Below, in pieces: positions 17,271 to 26,029 of a DNA stretch of 64,000 bases. This DNA comes from Chryseobacterium cheonjiense (GTDB lineage: Bacteria; Bacteroidota; Bacteroidia; Flavobacteriales; Weeksellaceae), in contig NZ_JABBGF010000001.1 of NCBI RefSeq assembly GCF_012927265.1, forward strand, positions 186,001-250,000, in the 5' to 3' direction. The notes below the pieces were generated by a model. It was not told where the DNA came from. It saw only the letters and a program-made list of their open reading frames with translations, and did not search any database. The translations under genes and the position numbers were made by a program. Position 1 is the first letter of the stretch, and the number at the start of each line of letters is the position of its first letter.

Positions 17271-17627
17271 ATGATTTTTAAAGAAAGCAGAAATCTGAAG
17301 AATTTTATTTCCAAGCTATTATTTGGGATTTATTTTCTTGCGCTGTTTTCTCAAAATTTCCACAGTCACAGTTCTGAAGAAGTTTTCAAAAACTTCAGCT
17401 TTAAAAAATCAGAAAATACCATTACCAAAAATATAGCAAAGGAAAAAGCAGCAGACTGTCTCGCCTGTCACTTCTTAGCTACGGGACATACTTTAGTTCC
17501 TGAAGAATTTGGTTTTTCTTTTGAGAATTATACGCATGAAGTAAAGCAGATTATTGCAATTCAGGAGAAAATATGGTCTCAGACCAAATTTACGTTTCAG
17601 CTTCGCGGTCCGCCCGCAATTTCATAA
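17271..17627 (+). CDS. Small His/Cys protein preceding TonB receptor
   Basis: A 118-residue protein with an N-terminal hydrophobic segment (about 13-27). It is rich in possible metal ligands: HSHSS just after the membrane segment, CLACH at residues 63-67, then HTL and a C-terminal RGPPA. CLACH formally matches a haem c CxxCH motif, but a metal-binding role similar to small proteins placed before TonB receptors seems likelier. It is followed 225 bp later by a TonB-dependent receptor, so I infer a link to metal uptake. No named family recognised. Confidence 0.6.
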   Translation: MIFKESRNLKNFISKLLFGIYFLALFSQNFHSHSSEEVFKNFSFKKSENTITKNIAKEKAADCLACHFLATGHTLVPEEFGFSFENYTHEVKQIIAIQEKIWSQTKFTFQLRGPPAIS

Positions 17628-17732
17628 TTCATAGATTCTTTTCGTATTTTTTGAACTTAAATTTTAGAATTTAAAATATTTCCTGATGAAAATATATCAT
17701 TAAGAGGTAATTAAATTGTTAGTAATAGTAAG

Positions 17733-17833
17733 TTTAATGCATTGATTAATAGTTAACTCTGTTGATTTAAATTTAATGCATTTTCAAAAAATCCAATCAA
17801 CAAACTTTTTCGAAAAAAGTACTTGAAAAGTAC
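17733..17833 (+). promoter_or_regulatory. Candidate operator region of TonB receptor
   Basis: Two direct copies of TTTAATGCATT (17733-17743 and 17772-17782) and the inverted repeat GTACTT-gaa-AAGTAC (17819-17833), which lies 19 bp before the receptor ATG. These are candidate sites for a metal-responsive repressor; no regulator is known. Confidence 0.35.
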
Positions 17834-17852
17834 ATAATCAATCTATTTAACA

Positions 17853-20237
17853 ATGAAATTGATATATAGCTTAATGCTGATCTTTTGCGGGTTTGCATTG
17901 ACCAACGCACAGCAGACTTACGCGGTAGAAGGAACTGTTCAGGATTTTCACGACAAAACGGCACTGGAAAATACAGTAGTGAAAATTGGAGAGTTCTCTG
18001 CTAGAACCGATAAAAACGGTAAGTTTTCTTTCAGTAAAATCCCTGCGGGAAAATACATACTCATTGCTAAGCATCCTGATTGTAATGATTATACTGAAAA
18101 TGTAGGAGTTACACAGGATTTACATTTGACGATTACCCTGGAACACCATATTCAGGATATCGAAACCGTAACTATTCACGGAAGCCATAAAAGCAATGGA
18201 TCTCTGGTCGTTAAAACGCTTGATAAATCGGAAATTGAGAGGAATTCCTCAGAGAATTTAGGGAATTTACTGTCAAAAATCTCAGGTGTAAGTGCTTTGA
18301 AGACGGGGAATAATATTTCAAAACCCATTATTCACGGGCTTTACGGAAGCAGGGTCTCCATTTTAAACAATGGGGTAAAACTTGCCGAACAAGAATGGGG
18401 AGTAGAGCACGCACCAAACGTTGATATTAATAATTTTCAGCATATCGACGTGATCAAAGGTGCTTCTGCCTTAAAATACGGAAGTGATGCCGTTGGCGGA
18501 GTCGTGGTAATGGAACCTGAAGTTTTTCCTAAAAAGGATACCATTAAAGGATCATTAGGTCTCACGGGAATTTCAAACGGCCGCGGAATGGCCCTGGAAG
18601 CCGATGTTGCTAAAATCTGGAAAAACGGATGGGCGGTAAAAATCGGCGGAAGCATCAAAAAGCTGGGCGATCAGAATGCTCCGGATTATAATCTTATGAA
18701 TACGGGAATGGATTTTTCTTCATTCAATTTTACCGTTCAGCATAATACATATGAAAAAGGAATTTCATTCGATTATTATCTTACCAACCAGAATATAGGA
18801 ATTTACAGAGGTTCTCACGTTGGAAACAATGAAGATTTCTATAATGCCACAACATCAAAGATTCCTGTATATACAGGTAATTTCAGTTACGATATTGATA
18901 ATCCGAGGCAGGTAATTGAGCATCATATTGCCAAAGTTTCTGCTTTCAGAAGATTTGAAAATATCGGGAAAGTTTCCGCAACTTACAGTTATCAGTATAA
19001 TCACCGACAGGAATATGACATCAGAAGAGGGGAGCTGAAAGATACGCCTTCCCTGGATCTGGAACTGATGACCCATCAGTTCAATCTTAATGATTTGCTG
19101 GAAAGAGGAAAATTTTCTCTGGAAACAGGGATTGATGCAAGTTTTCAGAACAATTATTCGGATCCGGCCACAAAAGCGCGGCGCCTGATTCCGAATTATG
19201 ATAAATATGCTGCGGGAGTGTATTCCATTTTTAAATATAAAATTTCCGGTAACTTTAATGTAGAGGCGGGCGCAAGATATGATTTTACACGATACGATGT
19301 CACGAAATGGTATGATAAAAGCGACTGGGAAAAAAGATACGCAGATGCTTATCCGGAGTTTTATGTGAAAACAGATCAAAACAGGATTTTAACACGTCCT
19401 CAGCTGAATTACAACAATGTTTCTTTCAATGCAGGACTGGAATATCGTCCGAATTCAGACATTGATCTGAAATTCAATTACGCAAAAGTAGGAAGAACGC
19501 CGAATATTGCCGAACTGTTTTCAGACGGACTGCATCACTCGGCTTCAGTAATCGAAATTGGAGATATGGGGCTAAAGAATGAACAGGGACATCAGTTTAA
19601 TCTGACCGTTGATTCAAGGTTCAATGTGCTGAAAGGATTGAATGTTTCTGTGAATCCTTACCTGTTTGTCACTAAAAATTTCATTAATGAAGTCCCAACA
19701 GGAGTGCAGAATACCATCAGAGGGGTGTTTCCGGTATGGTCTTATCAGCAGATTGATGCCAAAATGTATGGCGTGGATCTGGATGTGAACTTTAAACTTA
19801 CCGACCAGCTTACCTATGTAGGAAGAGGAAGCTATGTTTACGGGGAGGACGATACCCACAATGTCCCTTTGATCTTAATGATGCCTCCGAATTTTTCCAA
19901 TGCTCTGCAATTCACCAAAGAAAGCTGGAATCATTTCTATTTTACCGTAGAAAATCATACATTTTTAAAACAAAACAGATTCCCGGTGTACAATGCAACC
20001 ATTCCTATCTATGTCGATGGAGAAGAGGTTGATAAAACGGTGGATCTGAGCACACCGCCCAACGGTTATTCTTTATGGAATATCCAGACCGGCATTAATA
20101 TCAGCAAAAATCTTTCTGCAGGACTTATCGTGAATAATCTCTTTAATGTTTCGTACAGAGATTATCTGAACAGGATGAGATTTTTCTCCGATGAGGCAGG
20201 AAGAAACTTTATTGTCAACTTTAGATACAGGTTCTAA
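17853..20237 (+). CDS. TonB-dependent outer-membrane receptor
   Basis: A 794-residue TonB-dependent transporter. Order: signal peptide (1-20), a carboxypeptidase-regulatory-like domain (about 25-95), plug domain (about 120-225, with KIPAGKY before and GVVVMEP near its end), and a 22-strand-type barrel ending in FRYRF. There is no SusD partner, which argues against glycan uptake. The HHSASVIEIGDMGLKNE stretch and the His-rich small gene upstream resemble ZnuD-like metal receptors; this substrate is an inference. A lipoprotein gene follows after 45 bp. Confidence 0.88.
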   Translation: MKLIYSLMLIFCGFALTNAQQTYAVEGTVQDFHDKTALENTVVKIGEFSARTDKNGKFSFSKIPAGKYILIAKHPDCNDYTENVGVTQDLHLTITLEHHIQDIETVTIHGSHKSNGSLVVKTLDKSEIERNSSENLGNLLSKISGVSALKTGNNISKPIIHGLYGSRVSILNNGVKLAEQEWGVEHAPNVDINNFQHIDVIKGASALKYGSDAVGGVVVMEPEVFPKKDTIKGSLGLTGISNGRGMALEADVAKIWKNGWAVKIGGSIKKLGDQNAPDYNLMNTGMDFSSFNFTVQHNTYEKGISFDYYLTNQNIGIYRGSHVGNNEDFYNATTSKIPVYTGNFSYDIDNPRQVIEHHIAKVSAFRRFENIGKVSATYSYQYNHRQEYDIRRGELKDTPSLDLELMTHQFNLNDLLERGKFSLETGIDASFQNNYSDPATKARRLIPNYDKYAAGVYSIFKYKISGNFNVEAGARYDFTRYDVTKWYDKSDWEKRYADAYPEFYVKTDQNRILTRPQLNYNNVSFNAGLEYRPNSDIDLKFNYAKVGRTPNIAELFSDGLHHSASVIEIGDMGLKNEQGHQFNLTVDSRFNVLKGLNVSVNPYLFVTKNFINEVPTGVQNTIRGVFPVWSYQQIDAKMYGVDLDVNFKLTDQLTYVGRGSYVYGEDDTHNVPLILMMPPNFSNALQFTKESWNHFYFTVENHTFLKQNRFPVYNATIPIYVDGEEVDKTVDLSTPPNGYSLWNIQTGINISKNLSAGLIVNNLFNVSYRDYLNRMRFFSDEAGRNFIVNFRYRF

Positions 20238-20282
20238 AGATTCAAAACAATCAAACAAATCAACAATTTAAAATTTAGAAAA

Positions 20283-20879
20283 ATGAAATTATTCAATACT
20301 AAAAATATCATCAAATTATTAGCTGTTTTATTTATTGCTATTACCATTGTTTCTTGTCAGAGAGACGGATCGGCGGCAGAAGATGACCTTCCGCAGGAGG
20401 ATCTTACCAATATTATTTTGAAAGTAAGAGACATATCGCCGGGAAGTACAGCTTCTGCAATAGCATATAATTACAGTATGGGAGCCGGAGGAGCTCCGTC
20501 TATAAAACTGGAGGATGGGAAAACCTATGAAGTGACTGCAGAATTTAAAAATGGAAATGAAGATGCGACTCAGGAAATCAAAGATGCGAAAGACGAACAC
20601 TTTTTAATTTTCAATTTCCCAAATTCAGATATCGCTTTGACACGTATTGATGATGCTTCTTCTACAAGAGCAGACGGAAAGCGTGTAGGGCTGAAAACCC
20701 AATGGGTTGTTAATAAGGCTGTTAAAAATCCTTCCGCTACAAGCCAGCTGATCTTTACATTATACCATGAGCCTGCAAGCGTAACGGAAGATGCTCAGGC
20801 GAACGGAAACGGAGTGATTTTTGGAACGCAGGTTGGCGGTGAGACCGATGCCCAGGCAAACTATACTATTACGAATTAA
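20283..20879 (+). CDS. Lipoprotein of TonB receptor cassette
   Basis: A 198-residue lipoprotein: hydrophobic signal followed by the lipobox region TIVSCQ, then an acidic spacer (AAEDDLPQEDL) consistent with an outer-membrane-anchored Bacteroidetes lipoprotein. The rest is predicted beta-rich with no motif I recognise. It is 45 bp after the TonB receptor and shares its terminator (20911-20940), so it is very probably co-expressed. It may act as a surface or periplasmic ligand-binding partner. Confidence 0.7.
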   Translation: MKLFNTKNIIKLLAVLFIAITIVSCQRDGSAAEDDLPQEDLTNIILKVRDISPGSTASAIAYNYSMGAGGAPSIKLEDGKTYEVTAEFKNGNEDATQEIKDAKDEHFLIFNFPNSDIALTRIDDASSTRADGKRVGLKTQWVVNKAVKNPSATSQLIFTLYHEPASVTEDAQANGNGVIFGTQVGGETDAQANYTITN

Positions 20880-20910
20880 AATAATCTTTTAATATCCTTA
20901 ATCTTGTTAT

Positions 20911-20945
20911 CAGAACCATCGGAATTTTCCGGTGGTTCTGTATTT
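20911..20945 (+). terminator. Hairpin ending TonB cassette
   Basis: Stem CAGAACCATCGGAA (20911-20924) with TTCCGGTGGTTCTG (20927-20940), one T-G pair. The T tail is weak. Confidence 0.6.
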
Positions 20946-21097
20946 AAGATAAATTTCAATAATATAAATTAAACCTGTTCTGAAATTTTAAAGTTTACTG
21001 AACATCCATCTTCCGAGCTCTCGCGGGCAGAAATTTATATTTAACATTATTTAGCTTTTATGTTCATTTTAAATGAGTGATTTTCATAAAATTTTCC

Positions 21098-21105
21098 TAT
21101 TTTTG
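21098..21105 (+). promoter_or_regulatory. -7 box of tig
   Basis: TATTTTTG, 22 nt before the ATG at 21128. Confidence 0.7.
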
Positions 21106-21127
21106 CAACCTAAAATTTTAATCAATA

Positions 21128-22462
21128 ATGAAGGTTACCGCACAAAACCATGATGATGTAAGTGCATTGCTTACAGTGACATTGGAAAAATCTGACTATA
21201 AAGAAAGAGTTGAAAAGCAATTAATTAATTATGCTAAAAATGCGCAAGTTCCTGGTTTCAGAAAAGGAAAAGTGCCTTTAAGTATGGTTAGAAGACAATA
21301 CGAAGCCGGTATTGCATTTGAAGAAATCAACAAACAGGTTTCTGATGCTTTGAACAACTACGTAAACGAAAACAAATTAAGATTAGTGGGTCAGCCTGTT
21401 CCTCAGCCTGTAAACGAATTCGATTACAATGCTGATCAGTTGGAAGTGGCTTTTGAAGTAGGTTTCGAGCCTGAATTTACCATAGACCTTTCTAAGTACG
21501 AAGCGCCTCACTATAAAGTGGAAGCTTCTGAAAAAGAAATCAACAAGAGCATTGAAAACATGCAGAAGCGTTTCGCTGAGCAGGTTCCTCAAGATAAAAT
21601 TACCAAAGATTCTTACATCGCTTTAGAAATTTCTCAGGTTGTGGAAGAAGATGCGGAAGGTGAGCACCACCACCATCCTAAAAATGCAACCATTACTGCT
21701 GAAAACAAAGAAGCTTTCAAATTGGTAAAAGGTCTGAAAATGGATGGGTCTGTAAAAGTTTCTAAAGAAACCCTTGCAGAAAACGAAGATTTGGCTAAAG
21801 AATTAGGATTCTCTAAAGAAGAAGTTGAGCACTTGCACCACAATGAAGTGGAAGTGAAAGTAAAAGATTTCTATTCTTTGAATCTTGCTGAACTTAACCA
21901 GGAGCTTTTCGACAAAGTATATGGTGAGGGCACTATTAAATCTGAAGAAGAATTAAAAGAAAAAGTAAAATCTGAGTTGGATGAGTACTTCCAGCAAAAT
22001 GCAGACGTTCACTTTGTAAATAAAGTATTGGAGCAGGTTTCTGAAAAAGAAGAAGTAAAACTTCCTGAAGAATTCCTTATCAAATGGTTAATTTTCTCTA
22101 ATCAGAACATCCAGTCTGAAGAACAGGCTAAGCAAATTTTGGAATCTGAGAAAAACCAGTTAAAATACCAGATCATTGAAGGTAAATTAATGACGGATAA
22201 CGAAATCCAGTTAGATTACGCTGATGTTTTGGCTCAGGCAGAGCAATTGGTAAGAAACCAGTTGGCTATCTACGGAATCCACCACTTAGGAGACGAAGAA
22301 ATCCAGAAATATGCTGTTGAAATGCTGAAAGATCAGGAACAGGTAAGACAGATCTCTTCTGAAGTTGCTATGACAAAACTAAAAGATATCATTCTTGAAA
22401 AAGCAACTAAAAAAGAAACAGCAATCTCTCACGATGAGTTTTTAGAAGAGCTTAAAAAATAA
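21128..22462 (+). CDS. tig: Trigger factor
   Basis: A 444-residue ribosome-associated chaperone. The ribosome-binding signature GFRKGKVP is at residues 43-50. The central FKBP-like PPIase domain is strongly divergent, with a His-rich acidic loop (EGEHHHHPK, about 178-186), so isomerase activity is doubtful. The helical C-terminal chaperone arms are present. Codon use is strongly biased, as expected for a highly expressed gene. A perfect terminator follows. Confidence 0.9.
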   Translation: MKVTAQNHDDVSALLTVTLEKSDYKERVEKQLINYAKNAQVPGFRKGKVPLSMVRRQYEAGIAFEEINKQVSDALNNYVNENKLRLVGQPVPQPVNEFDYNADQLEVAFEVGFEPEFTIDLSKYEAPHYKVEASEKEINKSIENMQKRFAEQVPQDKITKDSYIALEISQVVEEDAEGEHHHHPKNATITAENKEAFKLVKGLKMDGSVKVSKETLAENEDLAKELGFSKEEVEHLHHNEVEVKVKDFYSLNLAELNQELFDKVYGEGTIKSEEELKEKVKSELDEYFQQNADVHFVNKVLEQVSEKEEVKLPEEFLIKWLIFSNQNIQSEEQAKQILESEKNQLKYQIIEGKLMTDNEIQLDYADVLAQAEQLVRNQLAIYGIHHLGDEEIQKYAVEMLKDQEQVRQISSEVAMTKLKDIILEKATKKETAISHDEFLEELKK

Positions 22463-22484
22463 TTTATTTTATTATAAATATGTT

Positions 22485-22512
22485 AAAACCACCAATTTTG
22501 GTGGTTTTTTTT
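22485..22512 (+). terminator. Terminator of tig
   Basis: AAAACCACCAA (22485-22495), loop TT, TTGGTGGTTTT (22498-22508), then T. Confidence 0.9.
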
Positions 22513-22573
22513 ATGATAATATCATCAGAAACTATCATTCAATATTCATATATTTACATTCTAAAATTTATAT

Positions 22574-23257
22574 ATGAAAAAGATCATCATTCCGTTTTTT
22601 TGCGCCGTGCTTTATGCTGTCCCGGTAGCTGCACAGACGTCAACCGCTCCCGCCAAAACGGAAGCTGTAAAATCTAAATTAACACCTAAAGAAGTTGTGG
22701 ATAATTACCTGAAAGCTTTAGGAGGAAAAGATAAACTCGAAGGTATCAAAACAACACTTATCGAAAACACCCTTACCGTTCAGGGAATGGATATTATGAT
22801 GACCACCAAGAAAATGGGCAACAAATTCAAGTCCGAGCAATCTGTAATGGGACAGAAAATGGTTCAGTTTTTCGATGGTGAAAAAGGATATTTTGAACAG
22901 GGAGGACAGAAAATGGATATTCCGGCTGATAAAATCAGTGAATTAAAGAAAAGCAAAGTTATTGATGCATTGGCTTACGATCCCGCAACCTTCTCAACGG
23001 TTACTGTTGAAAAAATTGATGGTAAAGATTATAATGTATTAACTTCAGAAAAAGGTAAATTTTACTTTGATGCTTCTACAGGTTTGTTATACAAGTCTTC
23101 CGCAGCAGAAGGAACGGCTGTTGTGAAAAGCTATATGACAGTGGAAGGTTTGAAATTCCCACAGGAAATTGAAGCAGAAGGCAACGGACAGAAAGTAGTA
23201 ATTAAGACTACAAAAATCACACTTAATTCCGGAGTTTCGGATGCAGATTTTAAGTGA
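22574..23257 (+). CDS. Exported LolA/LppX-like protein
   Basis: A 227-residue exported protein with signal peptide (1-20, cleavage after AAAQ-like VAAQ). The mature part starts with a helical segment LTPKEVVDNYLKALGGKDKLEGIKT, then repeated beta strands (YFEQGGQKMDIP, GKFYFDASTGLLYKS, YMTVEGLKFPQEIE). This is the pattern of the LolA/outer-membrane lipoprotein-sorting fold that binds acyl chains. In Bacteroidetes similar modules occur alone or behind M16 peptidases. The precise function is not known. It has its own terminator. Confidence 0.65.
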   Translation: MKKIIIPFFCAVLYAVPVAAQTSTAPAKTEAVKSKLTPKEVVDNYLKALGGKDKLEGIKTTLIENTLTVQGMDIMMTTKKMGNKFKSEQSVMGQKMVQFFDGEKGYFEQGGQKMDIPADKISELKKSKVIDALAYDPATFSTVTVEKIDGKDYNVLTSEKGKFYFDASTGLLYKSSAAEGTAVVKSYMTVEGLKFPQEIEAEGNGQKVVIKTTKITLNSGVSDADFK

Positions 23258-23682
23258 TTTTTTTATTTTACATATTAAACCGGGTCTATCCCGGTTTTTT
23301 TATTGAATTCATATGTAATGAAAATTCAATAAAAATTTCTTTAACTTTTTCGTGCGAATTATTTTTTGGTTAAATACCACATATTTGATAAGTCTTCCGT
23401 CGATAGGGAATTACTACTTACAAAAGGAAGATGGCTGGGAAATTCCAAAAAAGAAGAATCAAAAACTGAAACGGTGTCAGTAAAAACCGGAACAGCAAAA
23501 TAATATTCAATCCTTATTTTAAATAAATCCCGTCCGGTGAACGTACCGGACGGGGGGTTATATTCATTCAAATTAAATTTAAGTTAATCAAGTTTTATTT
23601 AATGGGCTTAATTATTTATTTGAGATTAAATAATTAAAAATTACCTAAAAAACTCTTAAACCCTAACACTCTTAAACTTCCA
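23258..23682. other. 425-bp intergenic region
   Basis: Besides the terminator at 23277-23301, it contains a short plus-strand open frame (23345-23503, stop TAA 23501-23503; only a TTG at 23366 could start it) ending KKEESKTETVSVKTGTAK, followed by a perfect GC-rich hairpin CCCGTCCGGT/ACCGGACGGG (23529-23554). It may be a decayed gene tail with its old terminator. The last 60 bp contain a low-complexity CTCTTAAAC-type repeat. Confidence 0.4.
23277..23301 (+). terminator. Terminator of LolA-like gene
   Basis: AAACCGGG (23277-23284), loop TCTAT, CCCGGTTT (23290-23297), T run. Confidence 0.88.
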
Positions 23683-24267
23683 TCACGAGCCATACTCCTT
23701 CTTCCACTCCTCAGCAGCTCCGCTCAATACTTCATAAAAATCTTCGCCATATTTTCTGATGAGAGGTGTTTTCAGGAATTTATACACAGGAACTTGAAGC
23801 TCTCTTCCTAAAGTACATGCATCGCTGCAGACGCTCCATTCATGATAATTTAAGGCCGTAAAAGAAGAATATTCCGTGATACGAATCGGGTATAAGTGGC
23901 AGGAAATAGGTTTTTGCCAGTCTACAGCACCATCTTCATAAGCTTTTTCAATACCACATTTGGTAATGCCTTTTTCATCAAACGTTACATAAGCACATTC
24001 ACGGTCTTCCACCATTGGAGTTACATACATGCCATCCATAGGATCTGTGGTCCACGTTCCCTGCTCTTCAAGAGCTTTTATACCTTCCGGGGTAAGATAA
24101 GGTTTTATTTTATCAAAGATATTATCTAAAATTTCCAGCTCATCTTTATCTAACGGAGCTCCTACATCTCCTTCTACACAACACGCACCTTTACATTTTG
24201 TAAGGTTGCAAACAAACTCTTCGGAGAAAATCTCCTCGGAAATCAATTTATCGTCAATCTGAATCAT
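23683..24267 (-). CDS. DUF3109 family cysteine-rich protein
   Basis: A 194-residue cytosolic protein of DUF3109. It has eight or more conserved cysteines: CKGACC near residues 24-29, CAYV, KCGIEK, ISCHLYPIRI, then CSDAC. The arrangement suggests binding of a metal or Fe-S cluster, but no activity is established for the family. It lies 6 bp after the membrane protein gene on the same strand, so both are in one operon. In related genomes this pair is usually conserved (recall, not checked). Confidence 0.85.
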   Translation of the reverse strand: MIQIDDKLISEEIFSEEFVCNLTKCKGACCVEGDVGAPLDKDELEILDNIFDKIKPYLTPEGIKALEEQGTWTTDPMDGMYVTPMVEDRECAYVTFDEKGITKCGIEKAYEDGAVDWQKPISCHLYPIRITEYSSFTALNYHEWSVCSDACTLGRELQVPVYKFLKTPLIRKYGEDFYEVLSGAAEEWKKEYGS

Positions 24268-24273
24268 AATCTT

Positions 24274-25179
24274 TTAAAATAAATCAAAATAAGTTCCGGC
24301 TTTAAAACCGATTAAACTGAATATAATTAACCATAGGCTTACCTCCTGCATCCAGTATTTCGGAAGAAATCTCAGCATCCTGCTGATAATAATGGTGGAT
24401 GGAAAGGCAAGCAGCAACAGGTATTCATAGGCTTTATTCATGTACAGAATAATGGTGATCAGCTGGGCAACGGAGAACACCAGTAAAAAAGTATATTTGT
24501 ACCTGCTGACAGGGCTTTTCTTATTGTAATTCCTGAAATGATCATACACTGCATAAATCAGCATCAGTACAATGGGGATTAATGGCAGCAACCCTTCATA
24601 GTCCGTTACCAGCTTCATTTTTCCGAAGGGGAAGTAATCTGTATTCCAGGAAGTGTAATCTATGAAAAACATTACTGAAAAATAGCTCAGAACAATCAGT
24701 ATAATTCCCAGCAGAAACCTGAAGATATTCAGGCCGATTCTTTCCGAAGTGGCAATAACGTGAATCATCACAAAAACTGCCATGGGCCAGGTTGCGGGAA
24801 GAAAAATAAAGTTCAGTGCTACTATGGAACCTACCAGGACGTAAGACTTCTTTCTGATGTCTTCATTGGTGCTGGTAAGAAGCAACAGCAGGAAAGAATT
24901 CGTAAGCAACGCTACCGCAAGTCCTATGTCAAGTTTTCCGGGATATAAACCAAAAATAAAAAATGTATATAAAAATAAAGGCAGATGGGTCTGATAATTC
25001 AGAGCAATGCTGTGAAAACAAAAATATCCCAAGGCAATGCCCAAAAAAGTAATTATGGCAACAATAGCTTCATAGGTGTTGAAATTCAGGAAATTAAAAG
25101 TTATTACAATTAAAAGAAGAAACCCAATATAAACCGGGATTGAAAAAATATTGCTTTCTTTTGAAAGTAATTTAAACAT
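24274..25179 (-). CDS. DUF6427 family membrane protein
   Basis: A 301-residue integral membrane protein with eight to ten hydrophobic helices and short loops. It resembles the Flavobacteriia-specific DUF6427 family; the assignment is from memory of sequence and neighbourhood. No catalytic motif is visible. It is divergent from the DUF6341 gene and directly upstream of DUF3109. Confidence 0.7.
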   Translation of the reverse strand: MFKLLSKESNIFSIPVYIGFLLLIVITFNFLNFNTYEAIVAIITFLGIALGYFCFHSIALNYQTHLPLFLYTFFIFGLYPGKLDIGLAVALLTNSFLLLLLTSTNEDIRKKSYVLVGSIVALNFIFLPATWPMAVFVMIHVIATSERIGLNIFRFLLGIILIVLSYFSVMFFIDYTSWNTDYFPFGKMKLVTDYEGLLPLIPIVLMLIYAVYDHFRNYNKKSPVSRYKYTFLLVFSVAQLITIILYMNKAYEYLLLLAFPSTIIISRMLRFLPKYWMQEVSLWLIIFSLIGFKAGTYFDLF

Positions 25180-25193
25180 TTTTTATAAATTTG
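25160..25193 (+). promoter_or_regulatory. Promoter of DUF6341 gene
   Basis: -33-like TTTG (25160-25163), 22-nt spacer, -7 box TAAATTTG (25186-25193), then 28 nt to ATG 25222. Confidence 0.6.
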
Positions 25194-25221
25194 TACAAAG
25201 TTAATTTAAAAAAGGAAAATA

Positions 25222-25455
25222 ATGACGTCTTTCTTTCTATTCTTAAGCAAAGTTTTCAAATGGTCGTTTGGTTTTTTTGACACATTCGGAAACGTATTAA
25301 ACTGGGTTTTATTTATTGTTTGCTGCGCATTGTTTACCTACTGGTGCTATGTTTTGGTGTCTACTCTTGGTAACAATAAAGACAAAGACTACTATTCTCC
25401 AACGGAAGGTAAGTTTCCTTACTACGATCCGAACATCTATAAAAAAGAAGGTTAA
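25222..25455 (+). CDS. DUF6341 family small membrane protein
   Basis: A 77-residue protein with one or two membrane segments (about residues 10-50, rich in F, W and C) and a charged tail ending YYDPNIYKKEG. It matches my memory of DUF6341, usually beside DUF6427 in Flavobacteriia. Function unknown. A clear promoter and a perfect terminator frame it as its own transcription unit, which supports it as a real gene despite its size. Confidence 0.78.
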   Translation: MTSFFLFLSKVFKWSFGFFDTFGNVLNWVLFIVCCALFTYWCYVLVSTLGNNKDKDYYSPTEGKFPYYDPNIYKKEG

Positions 25456-25472
25456 TTAATTGGTTATATAGT

Positions 25473-25510
25473 AAAAAGCCGATCAAATTCTGTTTGATCG
25501 GCTTTTTTAT
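25473..25510. terminator. Bidirectional terminator
   Basis: AAAAAGCCGATCAAA (25473-25487), loop TTCTG, TTTGATCGGCTTTTT (25493-25507). Perfect 15-bp stem between convergent genes. Confidence 0.92.
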
Positions 25511-25533
25511 GACTAACGATTAAAATTTATGAT

Positions 25534-25971
25534 TTATTCATGAATAGGCAATACCAATACAGGGATTTTTGAATCTTTGGTGATACCTTTCGTTAAGCTT
25601 CCTACAAAGACATCGTACATTCCGCTTCTTCCGTGTGATCCCATGACGATGAAGTCTGCATTTTTATCCTGAGCATGTTCAAGGATAATATCTTTGGCGA
25701 TCCCCTGCTTCAGGATATGTTCACAATCTACATCATGGGCGAGAATTCGCTGCTGGATTTTATTAAGCTGCACCAGTTCTTCTCTAATCTCATTTTCCTC
25801 AACTTCCGGGAAATACTGAAATCCCATGTCACCAATCGCAAAACCAATGTCTGACGGTGCTACGTGGATGAGAAAAATTTTGCCGTTGATCTGCTTTGCA
25901 AATTTCACGGCGCCTTCTACAAGCTGCTCTGTTTTGTCCCCAAAATCTACGGGTAATACAATATTTACCAT
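25534..25971 (-). CDS. Universal stress protein (UspA family)
   Basis: A 145-residue single-domain UspA protein. The N-terminal strand is VNIVLPVDF and the ATP-binding signature G-x2-G-x9-G-S is visible as GSHGRSGMYDVFVGS, so it is probably of the nucleotide-binding type. It should act in the cytosol in stress or growth-arrest physiology. It converges on the DUF6341 gene and shares its terminator. Confidence 0.9.
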   Translation of the reverse strand: MVNIVLPVDFGDKTEQLVEGAVKFAKQINGKIFLIHVAPSDIGFAIGDMGFQYFPEVEENEIREELVQLNKIQQRILAHDVDCEHILKQGIAKDIILEHAQDKNADFIVMGSHGRSGMYDVFVGSLTKGITKDSKIPVLVLPIHE

Positions 25972-26029
25972 AACCTTTATTTTGTCTACTAAAGTTAAGA
26001 AAAATATGGCAAATGTGGTGTTAATTTAT

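Noticed and set aside
17457..17471. CLACH as a haem c attachment site
   Set aside because: It formally matches CxxCH, but the protein is small, has no axial-ligand context and precedes a TonB receptor; metal binding is more plausible, so I did not call it a cytochrome.
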